From positions 27,927,298 to 27,991,297 of the forward strand of contig NC_088880.1 in NCBI RefSeq assembly GCF_032884065.1: a DNA stretch of 64,000 nt, read 5' to 3'. A model generated the notes under the pieces. It had not been told where the DNA came from and did not search any database. It saw only the letters and a program-made list of their open reading frames with translations. The DNA comes from Artemia franciscana (taxonomy: Eukaryota > Arthropoda > Branchiopoda > Anostraca > Artemiidae). Position 1 is the stretch's first letter. The number at the start of each line of letters is the position of its first letter. The translations under genes were made by a program, and so were the position numbers. This document shows positions 22,046-34,814 of the stretch, one piece after another.

Positions 22046-23735
22046 TTCAAACAGTTCGTGGTAACGAACTGTAGTAAGGAGCGACCCGGCTCAATAGTAA
22101 CCAAAACTCTAAAAAATTGTTTCATCAAGTTTAGTCTGACCCATCAAAAGTTACGAGCCTGAGAAAATTTGCCTTATTTAGGAAAATAGGGGGAAACACC
22201 GCCTAAAAGTCATAGGATCTTAACAAAAATGACATCATCAGATTCAGCGTATCAGAGAACCCTACTGTAGAAGTTTTAAGCTCCTATCTACAAAAATGTG
22301 GAATTTTGTATTTTTTGCCAGAAGACAAATCACGGGTGCGTGTTTATTTGTTTGTTTGTTGTTTTTTTTTTTCCCCCAGGGTTCATCGTATCGACCAAGT
22401 GGTCCTAGAATGTCGCAAGAGGGCTCATTCTAACGGAAATGAAAAGTTCTAGTGCCCTTTTTAAGTGACCAAAAAAATTGGAGGGCATCTAGGCCCCCTC
22501 CCACGCTCTTTTTTTTCCCAAAGTCAACGAATCAAAATTTTGAGATAGCCATTTTGTTCAGCATAGTCGAAAACCATAATAACTATGTCTTTGGGGATGA
22601 CTTACTCCCCCACAATCACTGGGGGAGGGGCTGCAAGTTACAAACTTTGACCAGTGTTTACATATAGTAATGGTTATTGGGAAGCGTACAGACGTTTTCA
22701 GGGGGATTTTATTTTGTTTTGGGGTGGATCTGAGGGGAGGGGGCTATGTTGGAGGATCTTTCCTTGGAGGAGTATGTCATTGGGGAAGAAAAATTCAATG
22801 AAAAGGGAGCAGGATTCTCTAGCATTACTATAAGAAAACAATGAAAAATACACATGAAAAGGTTTTTTCAAATGAAAGGAAGAAGTAGCATTGAAACTTA
22901 AAACAAACAGAGACTATTACGCATATGAGGGGTTCTAAAAATACCTTAGCATAAAGAGCGAGGTATTTAGGAGGAGATAAATACCTTGCTCTTTATGCTA
23001 AAGTACTTTTAGTAATTTCAACTATTTATTCTACGGCCTTTCTGATTCAGGGGTCATTCTTAAAGAATTGGGACACAACTTACGATTTAGTGTAAAGAGC
23101 GAGGTATTAACGAGGGTACAAACCCCCTCGCATACATAATAAAAATATAAGGTTATGAAAGGTTGTTACGTAAGTTAATTCTTAAGTTACGTATATTTTT
23201 TACTAATAAAAACGTTCGTTAAAAATTAAAAGTTCTAGTTGCCTTTTTAAGTAACCGAAAATTGGAGGGCAACTAGGCCTCCTTCTCCGCCCCTTATTTC
23301 TCAAAATCGTCTGATCAAAACAAAGAGAAAGCCATATAGCCAAAAAAAAGAATTAATATACAAATTTCATTTTAATAATTTATGTGCGGAGAGCCAAAAC
23401 CAAACATGCATTAATACAAAAACGTTCAGAAATTAAATAAAAAAAAACTAATTTTTTTAGCTGAAAGTAAGGAGCGACATTGAAACTTAAAACGAACAGA
23501 AATTACTCCGTATATGAAATGGGTTGTCCCTTCCGCAATCCCTCGCTCTTTACGCTAAAGTTTAACTCTTTGCCACAGTTCTACTTTTTAAAACAATTAA
23601 AAGCTTTAACGTAAAGAGCGAGGGATTGCGGAAGGGACAACCCATTTCATATACGGAGTAATTTCTGTTCGTTTTAAGTTTCAATGTCGCTCCTTACTCT
23701 CAGCTAAAAAAATTAGTTTTTTTTATTTAATATTA
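22046..23735 (+). mobile_element. Family A element, complete reference copy
   Basis: About 1.69 kb. Left palindrome 22051-22072 (ACAGTTCGT, GGTA, ACGAACTGT), then GTAGTAAGGAGCGACCCGG, a body of about 780 bp, a first hairpin-like module (22865-23135) containing an inner 30-bp palindrome around GGAGGAG, a spacer, and the terminal hairpin (23447-23717). Both element ends carry AACTG-N-AGTAAGGAGCGAC as inverted sequences. No open frame is shared with other copies, so it is non-autonomous. It lacks about 70 bp found near 18890-18955 in its neighbour. Confidence 0.8.
23447..23717. repeat. 114-bp inverted repeat, 112 of 114 paired
   Basis: Left arm 23447-23560, right arm 23604-23717, 43-bp loop. 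Two unpaired positions lie in the GAAAGTAAGG and ACGCTAAAG blocks. Compared with the hairpin at 20811, three positions differ (ATTGAAACTT for ATTAAAACTT; GGGTTGTCCCTTCC for GAGTTGTCCCCTCC), and in each case both arms carry the change. Confidence 0.95.
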
Positions 23736-24172
23736 AGTAAACGTTGTGTTTGACTTAGTGTGTTGATTGTGATAGGAAAATCGGAAGAGTAGAGATTTGT
23801 ATTTTTGTGTACATGGCGGTATTTTTTGGCTTTAAAATAAACTTTTTCTTATCATTGCTAAAATTTGATTATGTTGAAAAGGTTTAGAAATATAACCGAA
23901 AAAACGTGTTAGGTTTGCTTGAAAAATTTATGTCAAATTTAAGTATTTAGTTTTACGTATGTATTTTTTGCGGTTAAATTTGACAACATTAACAAAAAAG
24001 AGAAACTTCTGGTATTAATTGGACTAAAATTGGTGTAGGGGGGGGGGGTGTTTTATTTTATTTTCCTTGGTACTTTAATGGTGATAAATGAATAAACTCT
24101 AAGTTCTCAACTTAAACGGTAAGAATGGTTGTACTAAGCCATGTTACCAACAATAACATAGGTTGTTTATAT
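23736..24172. other. No recognised feature
   Basis: AT-rich with a G run at 24035-24047; no exon evident. Confidence 0.4.
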
Positions 24173-25025
24173 GCTACTACTACTACAACTACTGCTTCAG
24201 ACAACTCACTGCAGCGCCAACACATATGAAGCCAACAGAGCAGCACAACCTCCATCCAAATCTATTCGAAACCCTCCCAAGAAATCCCAATTTCCTTTAA
24301 TTCCTTTATCTTCCCATCCTATTAGGGGACGACCTGATTTTTCATTAAGTCCTAGATGGAAGGCCGAAAAGCACGATCTTTGGCAATCTGTCACGCTTCA
24401 TCCATAGAACGTACCCTAGCCATCTCAATCTTTCCTTTATTGTAGCCCTAGAAAGAGAGATTGAGGAAAATATTTTGTGCAGCTTACTGTTTGAACTGCA
24501 GTCGGTCAGACCGCATTCAAACAGTACCCAACAAATGCGTAGGCAATGCGGCACAAATGCGGCACCCAACAAAATTCGTAGGCAATTCCTCTCGATAAAA
24601 TCAACAAAATGTTTCTCCGTCTTATAAAGTGCACATGTTTTAGAACCATACTTGACCAGTGTCATCACTCCTGCTTTCAACAGTCCTGCCTGGTCCGTAG
24701 ACTTATTTTCTTGTTCTTCCAAATTTTTTTCAATTGTGAAATTGAAAAACCTCTTTATCTTCATTTATCCCCGGTCTTAGCAGCTTATTCTTCTTAACAC
24801 TAATTAACAAACCTATTGTTGCATCCTGAAATCCCTAAACCTCCCAAAATTCATTCACTTTGCTAATATTTTCATCAAGAATGCTCAAATCATACGTATA
24901 ATCTAAGTCTAGGAGAGTTTTACTTTCCTATTTGATTCCGTATTCTCGCATAGCCTTTGCCGTTCTCCTTACGACTAAGTCCATCAAAATGATCCATATA
25001 AATGGGGATAGAAGGCAACACATCG
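24173..25025 (-). mobile_element. LINE 3' half, 5'-truncated (dead)
   Basis: Minus-strand LINE copy with a degenerate (TAG)n tail (24173-24195). Fragments of the reverse transcriptase end are readable: LLSPFIWIILMDLV near 24990, KYGSKTCAL near 24640 and RWLGYVLWM near 24430. A short internal duplication near 24500-24560 (two copies of the GCGTAGGCAAT.. ACCCAACAAA segment) breaks the frame. Shorter and more worn than the copy at 53770. Confidence 0.8.
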
Positions 25026-25371
25026 AAATCTCGAGGAAATTCCGTATCCCAATTTTTCGAGTCCAACAATGAGTCAGACACAGTCCCTCTCGAGAGTTTA
25101 TCGATCTAAGAATAATTTCATTGAAATCAGAGACGCTTGTATCCTCAGAAGCTAAGAAATAGGATACTTCGGCTGAACATCCACATCGAAGTACCTCAAG
25201 TGTTTCTTCCTCAAACATTATTTTTGTGTACCAGTTTGTTCCCTCAGCGTAATTACTAAGTAAATATGGTTTTTGATTGAAAATGTTACATAACTTTTTC
25301 TTAGGTAAAAACATTCTATGGAATTTGATGAACCACAAAAGTTGGCGGTATTCTTACAAAGAAATTAAATG
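25026..25371 (-). other. Unassigned, open on the minus strand
   Basis: A minus-strand frame continues from the LINE fragment through this stretch (start near 25338), but its sequence (…LEVLRCGCSAEVSYFLASED…) does not match the other LINE copies at the expected place. Probably unrelated sequence next to the truncation point. Confidence 0.3.
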
Positions 25372-25865
25372 AAAAACAAGGTTTTTTCAACTGAAAGTAA
25401 GGAGCAACAACAAAACTTAAAACGAATGCCGTATATGAGGGGGCTGCCCCTTCCTCAATCATCACTCTTTACGTTAAAGTTTTTACTGTTAAAAAAAAAA
25501 CTTTTTATTCCAAGTCAATGATTCTCGCGTTTCAGCTGTTGCTCTTAAAGAATTGGGACAAAAATTCAGACTTTAGTGTAAAGATTAAGGGCTTAGGAAG
25601 GGGCCCCTCATAACCGGAAATTCTGATAGTTTATAATTTTAATGTTGCTCCTCACTTTCAGTTGAAACAACTTTTTCAGTTTATATCGATTTTCCAATCA
25701 TCCAAGGAAATGCCCTCCCCCTCCCTGGAAAATTGACACCGGAATCCGTGGAAAATTGAATCCTCCCTAAAATTACTCCCACTGAAAATTGTCCACAGAA
25801 GATTCCTCCCAAGGATAATCCTCCCCAGAAAATTGCTCCGGGAAAATTCTCCTTACTTTCAGTTT
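25372..25865 (-). mobile_element. Family A fragment with hairpin, reverse orientation
   Basis: Hairpin module 25380-25680 (CAACTGAAAGTAAGGAGCAA outward, GTTGCTCCTCACTTTCAGTT inward), then 180 bp of body in reverse, where GAAAATT.. CCTCC is repeated about seven times in degenerate form. Confidence 0.7.
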
Positions 25866-26634
25866 AAAAATACTTGTTTGCTTTTCTTTATTGAATTTAT
25901 CTTGAATGGACTAGACAAAGTAACTTTCCAGGAACAAATCAGCCACCACGTGGCATTACTTATTCTGCAACTGGAAAGCTCAATATATAGCTTCCTGATA
26001 CCCATAAGTCGACTGGCTGTCTCAAAATACTCGATTGATGGCAACTTGACCCTTTATAAGGCAAACTCGTTGTTTGGTACCACAAAATGGCAGAAAAAGC
26101 CCTTTTACCGTGGTATATCGATGGTGTTTTTACCACGAAATGGCAGAGAACTGTACTTTACCGTGGCGTATCGATGGCATTTTTACTGAGTGCCCAAAGA
26201 CATGCGGGATGGGGGCGTCCCCCCGTATGTGACGACCCTGTATTTTTTCTTTTTTTTCTTTTTTTTGGATATATTTGGCTGAAAAGGTTTCCGCTTAATC
26301 ATTTTATACAATCGAATGTTCATCGCTCATCGTTATATATTATACCGATAACAATGTATCATTGTTATTGGTACTTTTTGCTGATTTTCCACTCATGTCT
26401 TTTTTCTTCCAATTTGGCATCATCTACTGCCAAAAATTGCAACATATAAAGCTGTTTTCAATAAAAATTGAATTCCTTATTACGGCATTTACCAAGTGAC
26501 AGTGATCGCAAATTCTGTCGGTCTGTCCCGGTTTTGCTACTTTGATACTGCCAGATAAGCTAGGACGATGAAATTTAGCAGGCATATCAGGGACCAAACC
26601 AGATTAAAATAAAAATAGGCCTTAATAATGTACA
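25866..26634. other. Non-coding; small tandem duplication and repeat R copy 1
   Basis: A unit of about 54 bp (ACCACGAAATGGCAGA ... TATCGATGG) occurs twice at 26077-26185. The segment 26350-26480 (TATTGGTACTTTTTGCTGAT ... AATTGAATTCCTTA) recurs at 26968-27108. A 118-codon plus-strand frame covers part of it without recognisable content. Confidence 0.5.
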
Positions 26635-26885
26635 CTGTACGCAAACAGTTACCCGGTTCAATAGTAACGAAACTCTAAGAAACAGAATTTCGATGACAAT
26701 AGATACATCAAAGAATTGGCTTTTTCTACTGATTGTAAAAAAATAAAGTTGATTCTGAAGATTATGTTTAACATTACACATCAAAAGCTACTAGCCAGAG
26801 AAAACTTGCCTGATTTTTGAAAAAGGTTGGAAACTCCTTTTTCAAACAACTCCCACAAAACATCAAGCAATCTTAATGGCAATCT
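26635..26885 (+). mobile_element. Family A left-end fragment
   Basis: Begins GCAAACAGTTACCCGGTTCA ATAGTAACGAAACTC, a worn left end whose palindrome is mostly lost, followed by 200 bp of body (CATCAAAAGCTACTAGCCAG). Truncated on the right. Confidence 0.65.
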
Positions 26886-29460
<2,575 letters not shown>

Positions 29461-29902
29461 CTTCAAAACTAAATGTTGCTTTAAAATAAATCAAAAGGCA
29501 TTGTGTTTATGGTTGCCAATAAGACACCTCAGCAATATATCGAGAACGACAGAGAGTATCAAGTTGAAACTTTTGGAGATACTACAATTACTACTTTTTC
29601 TCTTAGAACATAAAAAAAATAAAAAGTGTAAATGTAGGCCTATCCAGGTTGTCATAGCGCATATATATAGAATCTTTTGGGAATGATATTAAGTTTTATA
29701 CTTCAGGTCAACTTCGGAAGCTATAAAATTAAATAAAAAAATACTGTTTGTGTCAAGATTAAAAATTGTTGATATAAATAGCAACCTATAGTGTGGATTC
29801 TTATAGAAAAAAAGCTGAAAATATATAAAATATTACTTTTCCATGAAAAAGACTATGTCAGCAAAAAAAAAAGAAATAAATTTTAAAAAAATTTTCCACA
29901 CA
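29461..29902. other. No recognised feature
   Basis: AT-rich; the 94-codon frame at 29402-29686 straddles the end of the D element and is not credible as a gene. Confidence 0.4.
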
Positions 29903-30438
29903 ACAAGTTTTTCAAAGAGAGGTAAAAAGCTCCATTAAGCCAAGAATGAGCAAAAATAAAGTCAAATAGGCCTAGTCTTCCAAGTGAAAAAAACTACCAC
30001 AGATCAGTATCAATAAATAACATAATTGGAACACAATGTGAGTTTTACTGAAAACAAAATAGGCCTATGTTTGAAATGTTTTCACCTTTCTTACTTTCAT
30101 AAATAAAAAAATATCAAAACCTTAACAAAGAAGTGTCAGTATATGTCAATTAAACTGACGATCCAAGGTCATTTATTTGTTTGTTTGTTGTTGTTTTTTC
30201 AGTAAAGCGCAAATTATATTCTGGTCTTGAAAGTCATAGGGGTTATCAGCCCTACTCGTATTAATTTTTGCTTATTTTGAGTTTGACTCGACTATTTATT
30301 GTAATTTCTCTTCGTTAAGAGTTTCATTTATTTATTGATATTGATTCGTGGTAGTTTTATGCTTAGAGGATTATTTGAATTTTTTTTCTCCTCATTCTTG
30401 GCTCAATGGAGCTCTTTACTTTTCCTTGAAAAACTTGT
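29903..30438. repeat. Long inverted repeat (possible foldback element N)
   Basis: ACAAGTTTTTCAAAG.. GAGCTCCATT.. GCCAAGAATGAG.. ACTACCAC.. TATCAATAAATAA on the left (29903-30056) pairs with the reverse complement of 30195-30438. The right arm has about 90 bp not present on the left. The arm ends near the loop both carry TTTTACTGAAAA. No target duplication was identified. Confidence 0.65.
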
Positions 30439-30889
30439 CTTTTAGAAAAAGTTTTTTAAATTAATTACAATTTGAAGTCCAAAGGTTAAGGAACTTTTCT
30501 CAAAGACCGCGTTGTTTGGTAAGCACAACTACTACTTTAATCGATAAAGACCCATAAACTCTAGGAATTACTTTCCCTTGGTTAATTCCAACACGCCTGG
30601 ATCATTTTCTCCTTCCCAGACTGCTGAATATTTTTAGAATTTAGTAGAATTCGGGTCAATGCTAAAAGCCTTTGAATTTAAAAAAAAAGTTTACAATTAG
30701 GCTATTTTTGTTGGGGCTTTAATCAGAGTTACGTAGGCTACCTCCCAACAAAAATTCCATGCGCATACTTGTTCAACACTACTCCTCATGCTTCTGCAGG
30801 TCTATTTTTTTTATGGGATTCAATCATTGGCAGGGTAGTATTCAATTACCACCCTGACGCAAATATGCCTTTTCCAAGAGGACACCCAT
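30439..30889. other. No recognised feature
   Basis: AT-rich sequence before a family E repeat. Confidence 0.4.
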
Positions 30890-30955
30890 CTTCAGAAATC
30901 ACGTGCGCCAGGTGGCGCGTGCCAGGCGTGGTAGAAACTGAACCGAGTGTGAAGA
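30890..30955 (+). repeat. Family E short GC-rich repeat, copy 4
   Basis: TTCAGAAATCACGTGCGCCA, GGTGGCGCGTGCCAGGCGTG. Lies 30 bp from the minisatellite that follows. Confidence 0.65.
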
Positions 30956-30984
30956 AAATGTGGAAGACATGTGAAGCTCTGAGA

Positions 30985-31375
30985 GGGATACCCGGTGACT
31001 GAGAAAGATACCAGGTGACTTGAGAGGGACACCAGGTGACCTGACAGAGATAACAAATGACCTGAGAGGGGTATCAGGTGACCTGAGAGGGATACCAGGA
31101 GACCTGAGATGGATACCAGGTGACCTGAGAGGATACCAGGTGACCTGAGAGGGATACCAGGTGACCTGAGAGGGATACCACATAACCTGAGAGGGATACC
31201 AGGTGACCTGCGAGGGATAGCAGGTGACTTGAGAAGAATACCAGGTGACCTACGAGGGATACCAGGTGACCTGCGACAGATAGAAGGTGACCTAATAAGG
31301 GTACCAGGTGACCTGAGAGGGTACCAGGCAACCAGAGAGGGATACCAGGTGGCCTGATGGATACCAGGTGGCGTA
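30985..31375. repeat. 21-bp minisatellite, about 18 units
   Basis: Unit CCTGAGAGGGATACCAGGTGA with scattered changes and a few units of 18-22 bp. Because 21 is a multiple of three, long frames stay open on the minus strand (94 and 103 codons of WYPSQVT/LSGHLVS-type heptads); these are not evidence of a gene. Confidence 0.95.
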
Positions 31376-31672
31376 GAGTAGGCAATGCCTCGACCTTTCC
31401 AAACGTCTGGTTTTAAATTTCTTCCTGGAGCAGGTCTTTATTTCGAATAGGACTAAAGATCACTTCCACCCCTGTGTGCAAATATGCATAAGGGATTTTT
31501 TGTGAATTATTCGAAGGACTCGATTCAAAACCACAACCATGAGATGACAACAACTAAACAAGTTTCAATGGACAAGTATGTTTTGAAACAAAAGATAGAT
31601 CTTAGAAATACTTAATATTTTCTGTCATTGTTCGGAAAGTTTATCTTTTCGGATTATTTTACGTACTTCAAT
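31376..31672. other. No recognised feature
   Basis: Spacer between the minisatellite and a MITE. Confidence 0.4.
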
Positions 31673-31680
31673 CTTGCAGA

Positions 31681-31887
31681 CAAAGCCGTTCCTAGGAGGG
31701 GGGACCCTAGCACTTGCCTCGGTCGCCGTGGCTTGACGGGGAGGGGACACCGCTGGTGGAGAACTGCCCCCTTTGATCCAATTTTTTACTTTGACTCGGC
31801 TTTGTTTGTTCCCTATTTTTGAGTCGGGAGGAGAGAGGCGCTGTAACTTATTTTGCCCCGGGCACACCAACCCTACGAACGGCTCTG
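31681..31887. mobile_element. Young hAT-like MITE with perfect 8-bp duplication
   Basis: 207 bp, flanked on both sides by CTTGCAGA (31673-31680 and 31888-31895). Ends CAAAGCCGTTCCTAGG and, inward from the right, CAGAGCCGTTCGTAGG: 16-bp inverted repeats with two mismatches. CAG-type ends with an 8-bp duplication are the hAT hallmark. The interior is GC-richer than the surroundings. No transposase. Confidence 0.9.
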
Positions 31888-32039
31888 CTTGCAGACATTA
31901 GATGTCAGTAGGCTATATCATTTATTTTCTCAGAAAATTTTCTTTCGTCCCAATATTTCTAAGATGTTCTATCTTTGGAAATTTCATTTAGAGGACAGGG
32001 CGAGAGTATTACTTTTCCATTCCCCTAGAGACTAATCCC

Positions 32040-33025
32040 TGTTTTAGTAGGACATTGCTAAAAGCATTCATAGGGATATATTGCTGATCTCGTGAGTTTA
32101 ACCGAAAAGGGAAGCAAGAAAAACTTATCAAATGAATGTTAGATATTTCATGTCTTAGCTTCATAAAGGTGAGAGTTCTTTAATGAGGAATTATTGTAAA
32201 ACGTAATTAGGCCAATCAGCCAAAATAGTATAGAGACCGTACAAGTCCTCACAGTCATCGGCATATAAGCGCACTTCTTTACTACCAAAAACTTGTTATG
32301 ATTAACCTTACATATGAATACTTTTAGTGCCGTACCTGAGTTTATGGGGAACGCCGTTTAAAAACCATTACTACAAGCAGGACCATATCCAGGATTTTTG
32401 GGTGGGGGGAGGGATTTACAAAATATTTTTTCGGGGGGAGGGGGGTTGAAAAAAAACTTTAAAACGCATAAGAAATGTATTCATTTTTGTTATGTTTTTA
32501 CGATTCGAACAAAAATTTGGGGGGGGGGGGTCAAATTCTATACCCCCCTGGATACGGTATTGACTACAAGTATTCAAAGGGATATATTGCTGATTTCGTG
32601 GGTTGCCAAAATATAGAAGTAACTGAAACTTCTATGATTCTGAGATATTCCATATCCTAGCTTTATAGGAGCTTGCAATTCTTAGGCGAGGAACTCCTAT
32701 AAACGCAATTGAGGTGATCGACCAAAATTATGTGTGCTTATATGTTACCGGTTATGGTTTCGCAAAAATGAAACTTGTCTGAATGAAGGATATGTTATTT
32801 CCTAGCTTCATAAAAGCTCACAATTCTTACATGAGGAACTAACATAAAATATTGTAACGGCCAAAACTTTAAGTCCTCTTTATCATTGCTAAATAAGGCT
32901 ACTTTCTTATTAACGACAAAACCTTAATGATTAACATGGCTAAATGATTAAAGAGATTATTTTAGCATCGGAATTGTACCTTGTGGAACGCCGTTTAGTG
33001 GGCTACACCCACTAATAGACATATT
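32040..33025. repeat. Tandem repeat Q, units of about 330-450 bp, two copies
   Basis: ATAGGGATATATTGCTGAT (near 32070) and AAAGGGATATATTGCTGAT (near 32577) start matching units; both continue through TAGCTT(C/T)ATA..G, GAGGAA(T/C)T and end in GGAACGCCGTTTA (32349 and 32986). The second unit has its middle block duplicated (32640-32700 and 32790-32850). A MITE sits between the units. Confidence 0.7.
32378..32562 (+). mobile_element. Young hAT-like MITE (family P) with perfect 8-bp duplication
   Basis: 185 bp between two copies of ACTACAAG (32370-32377 and 32563-32570). Ends CAGGACCATATCCAGG and, inward from the right, CAATACCGTATCCAGG. Long G runs sit just inside both ends. Related to 10324-10501, and a right end (CTGGATACGGCCCTA) survives at about 37902-37917. 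No coding frame. Confidence 0.9.
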
Positions 33026-33084
33026 TTATTGATCTTTTGAGTTTCGAAAGAATGCAAGTAAATATAACCTTTTTTCAATATTGA

Positions 33085-33310
33085 ATATTCCTCTTTACAC
33101 CCTCGCACAAAGTTCTAGTTTCCCTTAAATCTTCCCTCATGACCTGCGCCAACCCCATCCAGGGATAACCTGATTTTTACTTGGACTTAGATGGTCGGCC
33201 GGCAAGGACAATCTATGGCTATGTGTTATTCTTCATCGGCAGAACGTTTCATTTATTTATTTTGCCCACATTTTCATCAAGGATTCTCAAATTATCACCA
33301 CAATTAAGAC
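33085..33310 (-). mobile_element. LINE fragment with internal deletion
   Basis: Plus-strand blocks CTTTACACCCTCGCACAAAG, CCTTAAATCTTCCCTCATGA and CGGCAAGGACAATCTATGGC match the antisense of the LINE 3' region; a deletion near 33250 joins this to the ACATTTTCATCAAGGAT block that lies about 500 bp upstream in the full element. Confidence 0.65.
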
Positions 33311-34167
33311 GCACAGACAAAAATTAACCCAGCTACTAATAGTCACAAAACCTTTTGCTTTAATGATTTTGTCCCTCGAAATTAATGTAAAAATTAAAAG
33401 GAATGTGATGAAATCTTATTATCTAAGATAATACCTAGGCGCATCCCTAGGTCAGACTTAGAGCATTGAAAAAAATCTGAATTTAAATTTATCTATTAAA
33501 ATTCTGCTGCAGCCAAAACAAATTCTTGTTTTACACAGTTTAAAGCCTGACAACACCCACAAATATGGAACATTGTCTATGCATGCTTTTATATTTTCAG
33601 AAATTATCTCTCAATGCTTTTATATTAGTTTTTCTGACTATTCAATGAACCACCGCTTGACACTTAGTATCTGCGTGATTTTTTTTCTAGCTAATGTTTT
33701 GTAGCTTAATGAGCATATCTAGGGCAGGTGATAGGTAAAGATTTGCCAATATGTAAGCAATCTGGAACACAAATCAAGTTGGGGTAAAATTAAATGAAAA
33801 TCCGTAAAAAAAAAATAATAAAGTCAATGAGGAAAAGTTTTCGATGTCATAAACTTTGTGATCGTTTCCTTTCTTTTAATATTTAAATTGAAAGTTTTTA
33901 GTAATTATATACTGTAATTTCATTTGGCCTATAATCATTAATGGAAAAGCAGTGGGGTCTCAGAAGTCATTGTTCTTGTTGTTCTTGCTATCCAATTAGT
34001 CTTGTATTCCCAAAAGCAGCATAAGCCTTGAGTTTTTATACCTGGGCCATATTATAGTCACACTTGACTATAAAATCAAAATTACATACGAATTCTGCTG
34101 CAACTATATATCCCGTTCGTAATTTCTCAAGTTGAACTTTATTTAGTTTTTAAGCATTAGAATTTTG
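33311..34167. other. No recognised feature
   Basis: AT-rich, no repeat match or exon with splice sites. Confidence 0.4.
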
Positions 34168-34169
34168 GG

Positions 34170-34814
34170 TACTACTACTACCACTAACAACTCACCGCGG
34201 CACTAAACCACCTGAGGCCAACAGAGCTACGCACGCTACTCCTCCATCCCAATCTATTCAAAGCCTCCCTCTTTATACCCTTTAAGGAACTTCCTATTTC
34301 CCTTAAATCTTTCTCTGTGACATCCTCTCACCCCAACCGCGGACAACTTGCTTTCCGTTTAGACAGTTGGCTGGCAAGGACAATCATGTTTATTATACAC
34401 ATGTGTATTATACGGCACACATTCAAGTTTACGCTGTGTAAAAACTCGAGAACAAGCCAGTTTCTCCGTTAGTTTCTTTCAGCTTAGCATGAGACAAGAC
34501 AAGTGATAGACAACACAAGAAAGACAAGATAATAGGTTGGAAACATATACCTTAGGCTATATATTTGCACTAATGTATAAATACACAGCCCACACTGTTT
34601 CTAAAGTATTTCATTCTCATCATATAATATTATATTTCACTAAGATTAAGCATCGGAGAAATAGGTTCTAATTAAATGAGCAATTTGAGTGTTTGGCGTA
34701 TAATACACAAGTACCGCACAATTTTTGGCAATCAGTCATCTTTCGTCGGTAGAACGTGCCCTAGCCATCACAACCTTTCTCTCACTATAGCCCTAGAAAG
34801 CGAAATGGATCAGA
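34170..34814 (-). mobile_element. LINE 3' end, split by a MITE
   Basis: 34170-34387 and 34718-34814 are two pieces of one LINE copy in antisense, beginning with the tail (ACTACTACTACC on the plus strand) and stopping at AAATGGATCAGA, where a family A element starts. The frame is broken by small deletions; nothing translatable remains. Confidence 0.8.
34388..34717 (-). mobile_element. hAT-like MITE (family H) inserted in a LINE
   Basis: 330 bp, flanked by ACAATCAT (34380-34387) and ACAATTTT (34718-34725). Intact LINE copies read ACAATCTT at this place, so the 8-bp duplication is supported by an empty site. Inverted core TGTGTATTATACG at both ends. It contains CTATATATTTGCACTAATG, the internal mark of the family. 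Confidence 0.85.

Noticed and set aside
31000..31380. CRISPR-like array
   Set aside because: Units are contiguous 21-mers without unique spacers, in animal DNA.
30899..31385. Two minus-strand frames of 94 and 103 codons with heptad-like repeats
   Set aside because: The 21-bp minisatellite unit keeps every frame open; no start context, splice sites or conserved protein.
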